Source of the DNA: Palsa-504 sp050010815
GTDB taxonomy: Bacteria; Actinomycetota; Actinomycetes; Streptosporangiales; Streptosporangiaceae
Assembly (NCBI GenBank): GCA_050010815.1
Contig: JBEKKH010000583.1
Location: 1 to 5,235 of the forward strand
Reading direction: 5' to 3'
Length of the DNA stretch: 5,235 nt
The notes beneath the pieces are model-generated. The model searched no databases. It was not told where the DNA came from and worked only from the letters and a program-made list of their open reading frames with translations. Within the stretch, counting starts at the first letter, position 1. The number at the start of each line of letters is the position of its first letter. Shown piece after piece: positions 4,562 to 5,235 of this stretch. A program made the position numbers and the translations under genes.

Positions 4562-5235
4562 GTGACAGCGATGGATGAGCTGTCGCGTGCCGCCGCGCCT
4601 TGGGCCGCGCGCGGCTCTATGTTCAGTCAGCCCGGCCTGGCCAGGCCGGTGGCCTGGGCCAGCGCGCATGATCTGGATCGGCTGCGTGCCAGCCACGCAC
4701 GGGGACGGCTGGGCAAGCCGCTGGTGCCGGCCGGTGTTGCATCGCCGCGGCTGGGCGATGAGCTGTTTGCGCGGCTGCTGACCTACGGCGCGCCGCAGGT
4801 GACTCACCGGGGCGATGTACTGTTCCGGCCGGGTGACGAAGACGTCGATCTGATCGTGGTCGACCGGGGTTCGGTCGAGGTTGTCCGGACGGAAACGGCT
4901 GACGTGCCCGCCGCGACCGTCGCGGCGGTGGATGCGGGCGGCTTTGTCGGCGAGCTGAACCTGCTGACCGGGCAGAATGTCTACCTGCTGTGCCGGGTGC
5001 GGGAGGGCGGCACGGTCTACCGGGTGTCGCCGGAGCACTTGCGGCAGCTCATGGCCAACGACGTCGAACTGTCCGACGTCGTCTTCAAGGCATTGATTGC
5101 CCGACGGGAGCTGCTGCAGCGCAGCACCGCCGCCCAGGCGATGGAGATCGTCGGCGCCGACAGGTCGGCGGCGGCGCTGGCGCTGCGGACTTACGCCGCC
5201 CGGCAGCGCCTGATCCACCTCTGGTTCGACGCCGA
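4562..5235 (+). CDS. Cyclic-nucleotide-binding-domain thioredoxin reductase family protein (N-terminal part, runs off window)
   Basis: 224 residues are visible and open to the window end. Residues 78-165 form a cNMP-binding beta-roll: GDVLFRPGDEDVDLIVVDRG (84-103), SVEVVRTE, then FVGELNLLTGQNVYLLCRV (128-146). Residues 193-223 (MEIVGADRSAAALALRTYAA, then RQRLIHLWFD) match the linker seen in actinobacterial proteins where this domain precedes a FAD/NADPH thioredoxin-reductase domain. The reductase part should follow beyond the window, so redox activity is inferred. The phosphate-binding cassette keeps Gly130-Glu131-Leu132, but the arginine expected ten residues after the glutamate is Tyr141, so binding of cAMP is doubtful. 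The start is GTG 4562, eight bases after GGAGAG; a TGA at 4535-4537 closes the frame upstream. ATG 4571 is an alternative. No damage is seen, in contrast to everything to its left. Confidence 0.85.
   Translation, partial: MTAMDELSRAAAPWAARGSMFSQPGLARPVAWASAHDLDRLRASHARGRLGKPLVPAGVASPRLGDELFARLLTYGAPQVTHRGDVLFRPGDEDVDLIVVDRGSVEVVRTETADVPAATVAAVDAGGFVGELNLLTGQNVYLLCRVREGGTVYRVSPEHLRQLMANDVELSDVVFKALIARRELLQRSTAAQAMEIVGADRSAAALALRTYAARQRLIHLWFDA
4632..4649. repeat. 18-bp perfect GC palindrome inside the cNMP-domain gene
   Basis: CCGGCCTGGCCAGGCCGG is a perfect inverted repeat at codons 24-30 of the gene, within a larger GGCC-rich tract to 4661. It may be a chance product of codon use (PGLARPV); it contains an uncommon AGG arginine codon. 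In RNA it would fold as a hairpin about 70 bases after the start codon. Confidence 0.35.

Noticed and set aside
4514..5218. A 234-codon minus-strand open frame
   Set aside because: It is antisense to the cNMP-domain gene, whose plus frame is clearly homologous; its composition (Q, R, P, H-rich) is typical of a shadow frame.
1..5235. Mobile element, CRISPR array, tRNA or rRNA
   Set aside because: No transposase or integrase motif, no regular direct-repeat array, and no cloverleaf or rRNA sequence was seen by eye on either strand.

Overview
The window looks like a high-G+C actinobacterium. Codons end mostly in G or C, ribosome binding sites are AGGAGG-like, and the families seen are typical of Streptomyces, Frankia and their relatives: PadR, drug-type ABC exporter, AfsR-like regulator, and cyclic-nucleotide-domain thioredoxin reductase. 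The genus cannot be fixed from this sequence alone. No transposase, integrase, tRNA, rRNA or CRISPR array was seen.

Layout. At the left edge is the start of a healthy PadR-family regulator (minus strand, running off the window). It has a readable promoter and an 18-bp perfect palindrome that fits an autoregulatory operator. From about 300 to 4345 the window is a gene graveyard. Recognisable protein pieces occur on both strands, and nearly every one has lost its beginning, middle or end. In order they are: the C-terminal end of a probable MFS transporter (+); the first 40 residues of an ABC exporter ATPase, cut right after the Walker A lysine (-); two unassigned fragments (-); a MalF-type sugar ABC permease broken by frameshifts, a stop and internal losses (-); a fragment of a zinc-type alcohol dehydrogenase (-); a short TPR-like protein (-); an AfsR/LuxR-type NB-ARC regulator with internal segments missing (-); and a second ABC exporter ATPase without its N-terminus, followed by an ABC-2 permease reduced to about 83 codons (+).

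At the right edge, after a 46-codon ORF with a strong ribosome binding site, a healthy gene resumes. It is the N-terminal half of a cyclic-nucleotide-binding-domain thioredoxin reductase (+), running off the window.

How the genes work together. The minus-strand fragments from 3147 down to 1051 may once have been a sugar-uptake and metabolism locus with a regulator, and the plus-strand pair at 3349-4345 a drug-type exporter operon. In the present sequence neither can give a complete system. The notable property of the window is the pattern of decay itself: many short deletions, often leaving open frames, between two intact-looking genes. I did not find a convincing new biological system. The alternative that must be excluded is a chimeric or poor assembly.
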